A stretch of 64,000 bases of DNA from Trypanosoma brucei gambiense DAL972. Taxonomy: Eukaryota; Euglenozoa; Kinetoplastea; Trypanosomatida; Trypanosomatidae. This document shows, in pieces, positions 22,101 through 30,898 of the stretch. The notes under the pieces were generated by a model. That model was not told the DNA's origin and did not search any database. It saw only the letters and a program-made list of their open reading frames with translations. A program made the position numbers and the translations under genes. Each line of letters opens with the position of its first letter. Position 1 is the first letter of the stretch. Location of the stretch: assembly GCF_000210295.1 (NCBI RefSeq), contig NC_026744.1, positions 1,302,001 to 1,366,000 of the forward strand, written 5' to 3'.

Positions 22101-22524
22101 TGTTGGTTGGGTGGAGACAGCTGTTCGGGGAAAGCTTCAGGGCGGAATCACTGGTGTAACAAGGTCTATCATGCTCAGAACAGATTCATATATTACAAGC
22201 AACAGTAAAGTTTCCATTGTTACAACCTCGGCAGGGGTTTTGACCGCCCGCTTGCTCTTGCTGATGGCACCAGCCGAGGAAAAGGAGGAAAATGAAGCGA
22301 GTTGCATTTCAACCAACTTGACGGTGTTCCGCTCGGTGGACGCCACATCTCTGCAGCGTGTTGCTACTTCCGGTCCGTATAGGCGATGTGGCGTCTCATT
22401 AGAACCTCTCAAGGTGGACATGAATGCTACATACATCATTGTTGTTTCGTCATACACTCCCTCTCGCGAGGAGTACGTCTTGCGAATCTACTCCAACACT
22501 CCACTGAAGGCGGAGGTGTTGTAA
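19186..22524 (+). CDS. Calpain-7/PalB-like cysteine peptidase with MIT domains
   Basis: The 1112-residue protein begins with an MIT-like three-helix segment (~1-75), then a disordered Ser/Pro linker and a second MIT-like segment (~175-240). The calpain protease core (CysPc) follows: GDCSMV with Cys339, SEHAYAVL with His508 and MNPWG with Asn528, so the whole catalytic triad is present. The C-terminal half is beta-rich and consistent with repeated calpain C2-like domains. Tandem MIT plus CysPc plus C2-like domains is the calpain-7/PalB layout, which links to ESCRT-III in other eukaryotes. Many trypanosomatid calpain-like proteins have degenerate active sites; this one does not. The frame extends upstream only through a TTG at 19162, so ATG 19186 is used. 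Confidence 0.87.
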   Translation: MNTIDAALVSIQNGLAQEKKGQLSEAHELLINGVMGLRKAVKELSLDSSRRLLLIEYDKDAMRHIQRISEVLKGSKKHVADTLLPAPSSTHSYVSSRPQTSEHRSGEDDDYLSFLNTDVGSPVHTSLFAQPPFHQVYKAPAKPTGTTGLSASPPRVHRSGEEPGSPAAQSPTQGTSDIVLKAIDVATALLQRRELKRAVDVLQHAYDVGVRTRIRPGNFERVEEHLVLLRREYYKHFKPRFLQDNPVLPEEMDVLRKSGITATIALPIWDDLKEGYGRENVFMPCEGHWNDTFTPELSSVQKSAGARYVCIGEARRGVEFCIIRAADPLNIKQTVVGDCSMVCSLIICALYQQRFPKAKIISNVIFPQDSDGVPVVNPKGKYCVKMLVNGITRLITVDDRFPANPQTGEMLCTYSRDKSELWVSIMEKAFVKVCGGSYDFPGSSSSSDLYKLSGWLPDSVDFTVKDFDRNLQWSRFFNRYADGSLLITVSTPPLSEAEERRLLLVSEHAYAVLDMREMSGMRLVQLMNPWGRRAWSGKFSLNDKRPEVVKVLTQLQYGSPQADQGIFWITWDDLCTNFSRCSLSWNPYMLFKTPDGMSQRPTRLSCHSRFPYTTSMGQSPQFHIGVIDAPKPSRMHLVFSRHMTDPTAFGQQFDRDHPNVPYVSLKVYDVTRFPSIAQHLGARCSFGMCYCRRLAHGTELGVKIAPLSNPTYRNMAAYTLSFNCPAGTSDLLVVVSRLESAIKSEFSFSLTLHTEWPQVLLQESAQRCWGVYMHAIPRSSLRHCTVTHGKWVKGVSCGGRSFLQTFVYNPQYLLTLARASMVSVRLCVSDQNNDDSDKSVQVHLLQKRQDPGVGQVKWAARVGSTNECSLHLCAPLFAHGGVVVDTSLRSCFAPESVHYPVPQSHQLQSEQQLQQSQWTKKALSTSDGPLPPLPAGDYTIVVAQWEKGIPAAFELTVETTEPHQLREIVPEGVGWVETAVRGKLQGGITGVTRSIMLRTDSYITSNSKVSIVTTSAGVLTARLLLLMAPAEEKEENEASCISTNLTVFRSVDATSLQRVATSGPYRRCGVSLEPLKVDMNATYIIVVSSYTPSREEYVLRIYSNTPLKAEVL

Positions 22525-22998
22525 GTTAAGACATTGGGGGGGAATTGTGTTTTTTCGTATTTGTCGGTACGTAACGCGAATGTGTCTGAAGTCAAGCTTC
22601 CCGCACTATGGTGGCCGCACCGTTTTGCCGTGGGTTGTTCTCACTTTTCCTGCGTTTTATTTTATTTCTTTAATAACGGCGCCAGTACGCTACGAATGCT
22701 GCGCGCGTGTGTGTCTGTATCTGTGAAGGGTCGGAGGTTGCAACGTGTTACTTCAGAAGTGTGCGCTGCCAATTTGTACAGTAAAAGTGATGGTGTTGAA
22801 GAGGTGTAGCGGTGCGCTAAAAGGTGGTTGAAGAAAATTGGCTGAGTAGCAGTGCGCACACGTTTTTGAATATGATCTGCCCACATGTTAACGACTCGCT
22901 GACCTCACTTACTGTTTTCGCTCCTCCCTTATTTCTTCAACTATTTTAAACTTCATGAAGCCACTTGGGCCCACCCGTCTGAGTGCTTGCCGCTGTGC
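22525..22998. other. Intergenic region
   Basis: Pyrimidine-rich stretches at 22637-22668 and 22918-22950 are likely processing signals for the next gene. No gene seen. Confidence 0.65.
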
Positions 22999-25900
22999 AT
23001 GCACATCTGGCGGACCGCTGCAAGCAACTGGGTAAAGAGACACGCCCGTTCTAATGCGGCACAGTGGAGGCGCCCAGAACCCGCTTCATCAAGTGCGGCA
23101 GCCAAAACAATAGCAAGATTGCTCGCAGTTGGTGGCCACGGCTGCTGGTCAGAAGCAACCGCGCTTTATGCAGAAGCACTCGCAACAAAGTCTGTGCAGA
23201 GGTACGGTGTTGTGACACCCGCGCACCGCCATGATTGTATTGCACTAATTCTCGGAGCTATGTCATCTTCTGTCGACGCCAGCGGCTCTGATATTAACAG
23301 GGGCGAGGCGTCACTCACACCCCATTATGGGATGTTGGCAGAACGCTTGTCGTTAGACATAATTGTGCCGCATAGTGATGTAGGACAGGAAGAGAAGGAG
23401 GCCGCCTCTGTCGCATGCATAGCGGTTTTCAGGGCGCTGTTAACCTCCGGTCGCACGCATGCTGCCCAGCGTTTTGCTCAGCAGTTGTTGCGAAGCAGAA
23501 ACTCACGTGAACATGGATTGTGGGCGCTTCGCACAATTATGTTGGCAGTAACGGCAAGGGAAGAGGGAATGTACCGTCAGCTTTTTCTGCATGGTGGGCT
23601 GCTAAAAGATCTTGAACATCTCACGGGCCTTGACGCGTTCACGGTCGTGATGTCGTCGTGCGATGGCCACGAGAAAAATATTGGACCGTGTGGAGGGAGG
23701 ACGGAAGGGAACCTTGGAAGAGATGAGGTACACCGTGTTGCGGCAAGGTGGTGCGTGGACGTGGCCCTGCACATGCACACGTGTCCTTGGAGATTCTGCT
23801 TGACAAACGAGAAGGAGCCACGACGAGAAACGGCGTTTAACAGTGAAGTCACAAGCTATTGCTGTGCCAAAGAGCTTCCAATGCCGGCATTTGCGGTGAC
23901 GATGCTGCCATTTGAGGTGCTACGCAGCAACGCGGTCGGTGTGTTGCGCTGTTGTACTGCTGCTGGGAACGGCTCACATGGCAACGAGGTTGTTACCTTT
24001 GATGGTACTGCAAGTAATGTTAGTGGCGGCCGTTCTGGTGATTCTACCAGTTGTAGCACAACCGCTCCATCGCTGGGACTTCCTGCGCTTAAGCGTTTAC
24101 AAGATGTTGTTTCTGCTGCTATTGAGGTTCCTCTCTCCACACATGAGCCTGTTGAGTGCCTATACTTGATACTTCAAATATCTCGTGACAGCACCGCCCC
24201 TGACCCCAGGCGTGTGATGCCATCCACGATGAATATTTTGTGGTGGCGACGGCATCTGCAGAGTTGCGTCCTTGAATCTGTTAAATCGGCTGTTAGGTGG
24301 AAGTCGGTGTGTGACTTTGTTGGTTTGAGCCGCTTAGTCACAGAACGTGTGCCGCATTGTTTTCCCCTTCTGGTCGCTCACGCGGCCGAGTCCCCGGATG
24401 CCTTGAGGACACTGTTCAACGAGGTGTCGCGGCAGGAAGGCGCTGCAGCACATCCTGTGGACGACATCCCACGCTCGTGTGTGATGGGGCTCCTGCAGAT
24501 GTGTGGAGATGAAAGATCCGCTGCCGTTATTGATTGGGTGGTAGAGCATTGTAAGGATCATGAGAGTATCGCACAATTCGTTTTGGACAGCCTCGGGCAG
24601 CACCAGGAGCTTGCGTCGGTCGTCGTGCGGCGGCTCTTTCAGCGAAGTGAGCAAAGCTCCGACGTTATTAATGCGCTTTCGAGACTGCTTGAAAAGGGCA
24701 CCTGCAGGACGCTATTGGCTGATGTTTGCTCACTTGTTCCCCAAGCCCAGCAGTGGACGGTAGCGCTGCGGTTTGTAAGCGGCATGTCGGCCCCAGAAGT
24801 TGGACACGTCCACACCGCCTTCATGGCGTTTGTAGGGAATTGTGATGAGCAGTTTGCTATTAACATGGCACTCCTTTGGTCCGATGAGACCTTCACGTGG
24901 TTGAAGGCTGATGTGAACCCACCGCCCCGGCGGGTGTACATGGACGACAGATGGAGCGATGCGCTTCGTCTTGTAGCGCTGGGTGCGGAGCGGTTAACGC
25001 AGCGGCCGGAGTTGTTGGGAAAGTACATCCGTTATTTTTCTAAAAGGGTTGCGGTAAATTCTCGCCTGTACATGGAGTTGGAGGCGCTCTTAGCGTGCTC
25101 GAAGGTGGGCGGTGGTAGCGCACGTAACTGCGGCCGTTCTTCTAACTGGAATCCCATTGCCAGTACAGTCACTGGCGGTCCTCCCTTAGAAACTTCATTG
25201 GTAGGAGTACGAACCGAGGTGCTTCCGAAGGGTCGGCAGTGGATGGAGGCATGCGCACATGCATCTGAGGTGGGTGTCACGCGTGGAGTACTCGAGATCC
25301 TCGCGAAGCGTGGGAGATGGGAAGAGGCTACCATACTGCTGGCGAGAGCGGAGGCGAAACGAAGAGTGGAGTGGGCCCCGCTAGTAATACGTGCCGCACG
25401 TCTTTCCAGTCAGTGGCGGGCTGCACTTTCCGTGGCAGAGAAAATTGCAGCCAACGGAATGAAACTGCATTACAGTGTAGTAGCGGAGTTACTTGCGTGC
25501 TGCTTTTCTGCCGATGTACCCCTTGAGGTGGTTCAATTGTGGCTGCACAGGCGTTCAGTTGGGGAAAGTACGTCCTCGCATGTACTTTTCGGTCTGGGCC
25601 CTGGTTCGAGCTTGAGGACCGAGCAGCGTGACGCCAACGACAAACACAACGTTTTCGGTGATGCATCGAGATGGCTGGGCTCGGCGCAGGCGGAGCTCTT
25701 TTTTGTCCTCCTTGAATCGTCTTCCAGTCGATCGTCGGATCATCAGTGGCGTTACGCCTTGCAATTGCTGAAAGAGCATGTGCTATTAAGTGGTGGTGTT
25801 CCGTCTGCACGGGTGTTCCGTTCTACATATTCCATATTACACCGGGCAGAGCGGTGGCGGGAGTCGCTGCAACTTTTGGGTCTGCAGCGATCTGTTTGCG

Positions 25901-27564
25901 GTTCCCCCACGGTTAAATGTGTGCACCTTGTACTGAGCACCTTGCCGAGCACAGCTTGGCAGTATGCTCTAGGAGCTCTCCAATGTATTCCGCCTGGAGA
26001 TTCGGGTTCTATTCATCGTGTATTGCCCTTATTGTTACCGGTGTCGTGGGAGTCTGCATTAGGTTTAATGATTGATCATCGTGTCATGACAAATACAGCG
26101 ATGGAGTGTGTTGTTGGTTGCGAGGACGTGCCCTTGGCCCTACGTCTGCAGGCATGGAGGCGTTTGTTGCCGTCGCTGCCCGTGTCCATGAAGCACCGTG
26201 CGGCACCGATTTATTTACGGCTGGCAGCTGGTGTTGCTGATGGTGATGTTGGTCTTGAAGGGACGAATGGTCTGGACGCGATGTGCGTCATTGAACGCTC
26301 GATCCGGGGCCTACGGGGTGATTATATTAATTACGCATCGTTTGTATACCATCGTGCTTTGCTGCATCGCCACTGGTGTAATGACAGCCTTCACCCGAGT
26401 GGCGGTGTGGCGGCCTTCCAGGCACTTAGCGGCATTGCTGAGGTAGATCAACAGTGTGAAGTTAGTGCCGCTGCGTTGGAGCAGTTAAGCAACATTGTTG
26501 AAAGGTTGGAACAGGTGTGTGGAACGGTTAGTGCATCGACAGCAACACATGGTTCCCAACACCTGGAGCGCACGGTGCCGGTTGTAAACTCCGGTGAGAT
26601 ACTTCAGGGCTCAGCTCCCACGAATGCTAGGCGTGACCCTGAAACCCACTGTTTTTCCTTTGTTTCATCCTACTGGTTGTCCTTGTTTTATTTGTTTCGT
26701 TACTGCCGTTGTGTAATCTCCAGTTCTTTATTCCCTTTTTTAAAAAAAAAAGATCAGGGCAGTGGACTACCGATATTTGACGTCATGCGCCTACATACGG
26801 TCCGCGCGCCAATCATCACGCGAGCCGCTATGCGTGGCTACTCGGAGGCACGGAGCAACTATGACGGCACCTCTCTCCCTGCGTGGCCGGCACCAGGGAA
26901 GAAACCAACTTATCCCGCAGCACTGTCGGAGTTGAGACTGCCGCAGCCGCGCATGCGCAAGACTCGTACCGAATGGATGTATTACCACGGCCACGGCGGT
27001 TGCCCTGGAAAGTATGGGCCGTCACGAGAAATAGCTGACTTCGAATATGCGGATGGGACTCCGGCGAGCATTAGTGGACGCCGGTTCGCGTTTAAGCACC
27101 ACCAAGACCACTTGCTCGTACAGCTAATACGCGCTGCAGCCACTGTGGAGCGCTACGACGCGAGTGGGTTACTACCACGTATCCCTGGTACGGCTGAGCA
27201 ACGCAACTGGGACCCGGCCATTCCGCTTTTTCTTGATGACGTGGATGAGCAAGGCAGACCTGCACCGTTGCGCACTGCGGGCGACGCCCCGGGGACGATG
27301 GTTAGTCATGTGTGTTCCCGTGTTGTGGATGAACGGATGGGAACTCCCACGCATACGCCAAATGAACTCGCCAACCGTCACGAGGGAGAAACACTCGAGG
27401 CAAATACAATGTTTGCAACCAATGATCCGAGTGCCTTTGTGTCTGATACGGTGAAGTTGCGTGACGACAAGCGGCCTTACTGGTCGCGGCGCCGCTGGGC
27501 CCTAACAGATAAATTTTTGGTGCCTAAGAGCCCCAAACCAAAGAACACCATCAAGGACGAGTAG
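22999..27564 (+). CDS. Large helical-repeat (PPR-like) protein, open into mL52 frame
   Basis: One frame of 1521 codons from ATG 22999 holds two apparently separate proteins. The first ~1215 residues are an Arg/Ala/Leu/Val-rich helical-repeat protein with PPR-like pairs (RWEEATILLARAEAKRRVEW, SSQWRAALSVAEKIAANGMK, HYSVVAELLACCFSADVP, QWRYALQLLKEHVLLSGGVP). Its basic start (MHIWRTAASNWVKRHARSN) looks like a mitochondrial presequence, so a mitochondrial RNA-processing or ribosome-assembly role is plausible but not shown. From about 26650 the frame passes through sequence with the composition of an intergenic polypyrimidine tract (translated as SYWLSLFYLFRYC), then enters the mL52-like protein. 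No stop separates them. This may be a true fusion, a lost stop or an assembly indel. Confidence 0.6.
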   Translation: MHIWRTAASNWVKRHARSNAAQWRRPEPASSSAAAKTIARLLAVGGHGCWSEATALYAEALATKSVQRYGVVTPAHRHDCIALILGAMSSSVDASGSDINRGEASLTPHYGMLAERLSLDIIVPHSDVGQEEKEAASVACIAVFRALLTSGRTHAAQRFAQQLLRSRNSREHGLWALRTIMLAVTAREEGMYRQLFLHGGLLKDLEHLTGLDAFTVVMSSCDGHEKNIGPCGGRTEGNLGRDEVHRVAARWCVDVALHMHTCPWRFCLTNEKEPRRETAFNSEVTSYCCAKELPMPAFAVTMLPFEVLRSNAVGVLRCCTAAGNGSHGNEVVTFDGTASNVSGGRSGDSTSCSTTAPSLGLPALKRLQDVVSAAIEVPLSTHEPVECLYLILQISRDSTAPDPRRVMPSTMNILWWRRHLQSCVLESVKSAVRWKSVCDFVGLSRLVTERVPHCFPLLVAHAAESPDALRTLFNEVSRQEGAAAHPVDDIPRSCVMGLLQMCGDERSAAVIDWVVEHCKDHESIAQFVLDSLGQHQELASVVVRRLFQRSEQSSDVINALSRLLEKGTCRTLLADVCSLVPQAQQWTVALRFVSGMSAPEVGHVHTAFMAFVGNCDEQFAINMALLWSDETFTWLKADVNPPPRRVYMDDRWSDALRLVALGAERLTQRPELLGKYIRYFSKRVAVNSRLYMELEALLACSKVGGGSARNCGRSSNWNPIASTVTGGPPLETSLVGVRTEVLPKGRQWMEACAHASEVGVTRGVLEILAKRGRWEEATILLARAEAKRRVEWAPLVIRAARLSSQWRAALSVAEKIAANGMKLHYSVVAELLACCFSADVPLEVVQLWLHRRSVGESTSSHVLFGLGPGSSLRTEQRDANDKHNVFGDASRWLGSAQAELFFVLLESSSSRSSDHQWRYALQLLKEHVLLSGGVPSARVFRSTYSILHRAERWRESLQLLGLQRSVCGSPTVKCVHLVLSTLPSTAWQYALGALQCIPPGDSGSIHRVLPLLLPVSWESALGLMIDHRVMTNTAMECVVGCEDVPLALRLQAWRRLLPSLPVSMKHRAAPIYLRLAAGVADGDVGLEGTNGLDAMCVIERSIRGLRGDYINYASFVYHRALLHRHWCNDSLHPSGGVAAFQALSGIAEVDQQCEVSAAALEQLSNIVERLEQVCGTVSASTATHGSQHLERTVPVVNSGEILQGSAPTNARRDPETHCFSFVSSYWLSLFYLFRYCRCVISSSLFPFLKKKDQGSGLPIFDVMRLHTVRAPIITRAAMRGYSEARSNYDGTSLPAWPAPGKKPTYPAALSELRLPQPRMRKTRTEWMYYHGHGGCPGKYGPSREIADFEYADGTPASISGRRFAFKHHQDHLLVQLIRAAATVERYDASGLLPRIPGTAEQRNWDPAIPLFLDDVDEQGRPAPLRTAGDAPGTMVSHVCSRVVDERMGTPTHTPNELANRHEGETLEANTMFATNDPSAFVSDTVKLRDDKRPYWSRRRWALTDKFLVPKSPKPKNTIKDE
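26649..26752 (+). promoter_or_regulatory. Polypyrimidine tract and splice acceptor inside an open frame
   Basis: Pyrimidine-rich sequence (26650-26740) is followed by a T6A10 run and candidate AG acceptors at 26722 and 26752, 31-63 nt before ATG 26785. This is the normal layout of a trans-splice site, yet it lies within an uninterrupted reading frame. Confidence 0.6.
26785..27564 (+). CDS. mL52: Mitochondrial ribosomal protein mL52-like
   Basis: A 259-residue protein starting at the ATG after the internal splice-acceptor tract. The central part KYGPSREIADFEYADGTPAS followed by RRFAFKHHQDHLLVQLIRAA matches mammalian mL52 ([20 protein letters not shown], then a basic helix with RRVVLLSQEMD). 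The N-terminus (MRLHTVRAPIITRAAMRGYS) is basic and hydroxylated like a mitochondrial targeting peptide; the C-terminus is basic. It would be a component of the large mitoribosomal subunit translating maxicircle mRNAs. It shares the frame of the upstream helical-repeat protein, but its own start and acceptor argue that it is an independent gene. Confidence 0.6.
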   Translation: MRLHTVRAPIITRAAMRGYSEARSNYDGTSLPAWPAPGKKPTYPAALSELRLPQPRMRKTRTEWMYYHGHGGCPGKYGPSREIADFEYADGTPASISGRRFAFKHHQDHLLVQLIRAAATVERYDASGLLPRIPGTAEQRNWDPAIPLFLDDVDEQGRPAPLRTAGDAPGTMVSHVCSRVVDERMGTPTHTPNELANRHEGETLEANTMFATNDPSAFVSDTVKLRDDKRPYWSRRRWALTDKFLVPKSPKPKNTIKDE

Positions 27565-28097
27565 GGGTGTAAAAGTTGTTGACGCACAAACGAACATCTC
27601 ACAACAAACGTGATGTTTGTTTGCTCGTTTGTGCCCAGTGGTTTTGTACACACCATTTATTAGATTCGTTGTCTTACGTCGAGGTGTAGTGTTGCGAGGC
27701 GCTTCAATCGCAGTCAGGGATGGAATGAGTTGCGTAACGCCTTGACAATGTGATGAGGAATACCGGTGCTACCGCATGGGGAGAGCAGTTGTGTGCCGGT
27801 GGTTGAGGCTTCGTTATTACCGTCGTGACTCTCTTTACGGGCAGGCTGTGTTTTTTCCTCTCTTTCTCTCGTAGTGGTAGTGGTGGTTTATGTCAATACA
27901 ACTATAGTTTCTGATATGTTTCTCACTTTATCGTGTTTATTGCGTGTCCTTGTTGTTGGTCTCAATATTGTTGCTCCCACTGCATTGTCCTTCATAACCA
28001 CTTGTCAGTAATAAATAGATTACACATAAATTGGTACGACAGCTGGTGGCTGTGGCGCTAGGGGGAAACTTCACCCATATCAATTAGAGACCAGGGC
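27565..28097. other. Intergenic region with hairpin and kinesin splice acceptor
   Basis: A hairpin (27584-27634) lies 20 nt after the mL52 stop. The tract ttttttcctctctttctctc ending in GTAG at 27871-27874 is a textbook trans-splice acceptor for the kinesin gene (ATG 28098). No other gene. Confidence 0.7.
27584..27634 (+). repeat. Hairpin after mL52 stop
   Basis: Outer arms gcacaaacga and tcgtttgtgc pair perfectly (10 bp). An inner stem acatc with gatgt also forms. It lies in the proximal 3' UTR of the mL52-like gene; possible stability or processing element, by inference. Confidence 0.6.
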
Positions 28098-30170
28098 ATG
28101 ACCTCACTGTGTCCAATTACGAGTTCAATCACCGTAGCTATACGCAAGAGGCCAATCGCAAATAATGGAAACTCGGGAGACAAGGACATTGTTACATGTG
28201 AGGACTGTCGCACCATATCAGTGCACGAACCGAAGACACGCGTTGACCTTAAGGCAGTGGTGGAGACCTCAGCCTTTGCATTTGATTATGTATTTGATGA
28301 GTCTGTGGCAAACGATGTGGTGTACAAAGTGTGCTGTCAACCGTTGCTGACGGATGTACAGAACGGGGGAAGCGTTGTGGTTATTGCCTTTGGCCAGACG
28401 GGCAGTGGGAAAACACACACCATGTTGGGTCACGGCAGCAAGACCATAGGGTTGTATGGATACGCCATTAGGGAGCTGATTGGCGAAGAAACCACTCGCA
28501 AGCTTGCGGTTAGTTTCTATGAGGTTTACGGTTCTAAGCTCTTTGACTTGTTGAATGGACGGACACAGTTGAAAATGATGCAGGATGAGGCTGACAATCT
28601 TCGGATTGTAGGGTTGTCGGAGAAAGTTGTCACATGTGACAAGGAGGTATATAAACTCATTTCAAAAGGAGAGTCGCTGCGCTCATCTGGGTCAACGCTC
28701 GCAAACGACACGAGCTCCCGATCGCACGCAGTGCTGGAAATCAAGGTTCTCAATTATCAGGGTGAGCCGCATGGTGGCCGAGTCACTCTTATAGATTTAG
28801 CCGGTAGTGAGCGGGCTGCGGATACGACAAGTAGTGATACAAGGGGACGACATGAAGGAGCTGAGATAAACAAGTCGCTGTTGGCCCTCAAGGAATGTAT
28901 TCGGGCCATGTCAAGGAACAGACGGCATATTCCTTTTCGTGCCTCCAAGTTGACGCAGGTGCTGCGTGAAAGTTTTATTGGTAATTGTAAGACATGTTTC
29001 ATAGCGACAGTTTCACCCTTGCAGCGGCACTGTGAGGATACGCTGAACACGTTGCGGTATGCTAACCGCATAAGGGACCTTAAAGCCCCCTCTGATGACG
29101 GCTTCAGCCGTAAGATATCGATGACATGCCCCAACTGCAATGGCCCCGTACGCCCTGATGCATCCCACACGTGCGTACGTTTGTCCACACGATGTCCGCA
29201 CTGTAGACAAGTGGTAGAAAAACATAACCTCGAAGGGCACATCGAGGAGTGTAGCGAGTTTCCCGTACGATGTCCTCGCTGTAATGAACTGTTAGTGCGC
29301 GGTGATATTCCACGGCACAATCGTCGTTGTTCCCGATCTCTAGTGCGCTGTCCGTTGTGCACATGCCACGTGATGCGCTGTGGTTTGGAGAAACACACTC
29401 TGATGGATTGCGGGGCCAAACTAGAGAAGTGTCGTTATTGTGGACAGGGGTTTCCACGTCACTCATTGAAGAGGCATGAAGACGTGTGCACGATGATGAA
29501 GATCGCCTGTCCTTATTGTCTGCAATATTTTAGAAAAGTTTGCGTAGATGCTCATGCCTCGGTGTGTGTAAGGAACCCAAACTGCAGGCGAGTATCACCG
29601 TCAAGGATTAGGGATTCGGGTGAAGAGGTGTGGAAGATAACAAACGGAAAGGAATGGCGGCAACGGCCTCGGATGTTAAGGAATCAGTCGTTGAAACAAC
29701 TTGAGGCAATCTCTCGAACAAAATCAAGTGTGCAGCTTCGGGAAGGGCGAAAACCCTTAGGACCACTTGAAGACAATTTTTCACTTCCCGCTTTGCACGC
29801 ACCCTCCTCAGCCCCCGACAGGAAACACCCACCGGTTACCAGCGCTTTCACCGAAAGCCTACAAAGTCACCCCAACAGCGAGGACGATGATGCTGACAAG
29901 GAAGTTTGCAGAACCGCCCCAACTATCAGTGGAGAAAATAGCAGCCGAGTTGGAGGTGAAGGTTGTGTTTGCCCTTACGCTGCCTATGGTTGCTTGCACA
30001 CTGTGTGTGACTCTTCTCTAGAGAAGCATATGAAAGACTCGGTAGAAATGCATCTGCAATTGGTTCGTGACTACGCAGAGCGGGTTTCAGAAGAAAATAA
30101 CATTCTTCGGGAGCGTGTGAACGAGGGCACCACTAAGGCTTCAAAGCTTCATGAACTTGAAAGCGTGTGA
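28098..30170 (+). CDS. Kinesin-13-type motor with TRAF-type zinc fingers
   Basis: The 690-residue protein starts almost directly with a kinesin motor (ITVAIRKRP at 11-19). The motor has the P-loop GQTGSGKT (99-106), switch I NDTSSRSH (203-210), switch II DLAGSE (233-238) and the kinesin-13 style block IPFRASKLTQVLRESFIG near 278-295. There is no N-terminal neck, unlike typical internal-motor kinesin-13s. Residues ~344-490 hold five or six Cys/His modules of the form CPxC...H...C (CPNCNGP, CPHCRQV, CPRCNEL, CPLCTCH, CRYCGQG, CPYCLQY), typical of TRAF-type zinc fingers. A last one (CPYAAYGC...H) and a coiled coil occur at ~615-685. Likely a microtubule-depolymerising or regulatory motor; the zinc-finger array may bind a partner. 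Confidence 0.85.
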   Translation: MTSLCPITSSITVAIRKRPIANNGNSGDKDIVTCEDCRTISVHEPKTRVDLKAVVETSAFAFDYVFDESVANDVVYKVCCQPLLTDVQNGGSVVVIAFGQTGSGKTHTMLGHGSKTIGLYGYAIRELIGEETTRKLAVSFYEVYGSKLFDLLNGRTQLKMMQDEADNLRIVGLSEKVVTCDKEVYKLISKGESLRSSGSTLANDTSSRSHAVLEIKVLNYQGEPHGGRVTLIDLAGSERAADTTSSDTRGRHEGAEINKSLLALKECIRAMSRNRRHIPFRASKLTQVLRESFIGNCKTCFIATVSPLQRHCEDTLNTLRYANRIRDLKAPSDDGFSRKISMTCPNCNGPVRPDASHTCVRLSTRCPHCRQVVEKHNLEGHIEECSEFPVRCPRCNELLVRGDIPRHNRRCSRSLVRCPLCTCHVMRCGLEKHTLMDCGAKLEKCRYCGQGFPRHSLKRHEDVCTMMKIACPYCLQYFRKVCVDAHASVCVRNPNCRRVSPSRIRDSGEEVWKITNGKEWRQRPRMLRNQSLKQLEAISRTKSSVQLREGRKPLGPLEDNFSLPALHAPSSAPDRKHPPVTSAFTESLQSHPNSEDDDADKEVCRTAPTISGENSSRVGGEGCVCPYAAYGCLHTVCDSSLEKHMKDSVEMHLQLVRDYAERVSEENNILRERVNEGTTKASKLHELESV

Positions 30171-30662
30171 ACCTGCAAATTAAATCACATGCCTCAGTGC
30201 GCACAAGCATATATCCACATATATTTGTTTATTTCTTTATATATCCGGCACGTATTTAGTTAATTGACAGAGCGGATTGCAGTTAATAGAGGACTTTTTT
30301 TCCTGCAATCGAGTATATATATTTTTTGCGCTTTCTTTTTTCTTCGTTCCACTATGCCCGTGCTGCAGAGCCCCTGTTTTTAGTTTTTTTACTATCCACT
30401 AGCGTAGGATAACGCTCATGCTTACTAACTACCAGTTGCCTTTCCGGTATCGGCGAGGAGGGGAACGGAAGAGTTTTTTTAAAAAAAGATTAAAGGAAGA
30501 AGCGGTGACAGGTGTTGACGTACCGCAGTATTCTCCTTCGGTTCAATTCACGTTTCCTTCAATTGGTTTCTACTTTTTTTTGTTTAATCTTTCACTTTCT
30601 GCTTTCTCCCTTCTCCCTTTTCCCCTCCCCGCTTCCGTACCCCTATTTTCCTCTGGCCTCCG

Positions 30663-30762
30663 NNNNNNNNNNNNNNNNNNNNNNNNNNNNNNNNNNNNNN
30701 NNNNNNNNNNNNNNNNNNNNNNNNNNNNNNNNNNNNNNNNNNNNNNNNNNNNNNNNNNNNNN
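30663..30762. other. Assembly gap, 100 N
   Basis: Exactly 100 N, a conventional scaffold gap of unknown true length. Confidence 0.98.
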
Positions 30763-30898
30763 CCACAATTTCTCTCTCATTTTCTCATTGGGAATTATGC
30801 TCCCGGCGACCGATGCATGTCAAGACGTGCCGTGTTGTTGTCGTCCCTCCCCCCCGTGTGGTGTTATTACCATTGTGCTTTTGCATTATTGTTCTTTT

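Noticed and set aside
28757..29419. 220-codon minus-strand frame within the kinesin gene
   Set aside because: Antisense shadow of the motor and zinc-finger coding sequence.
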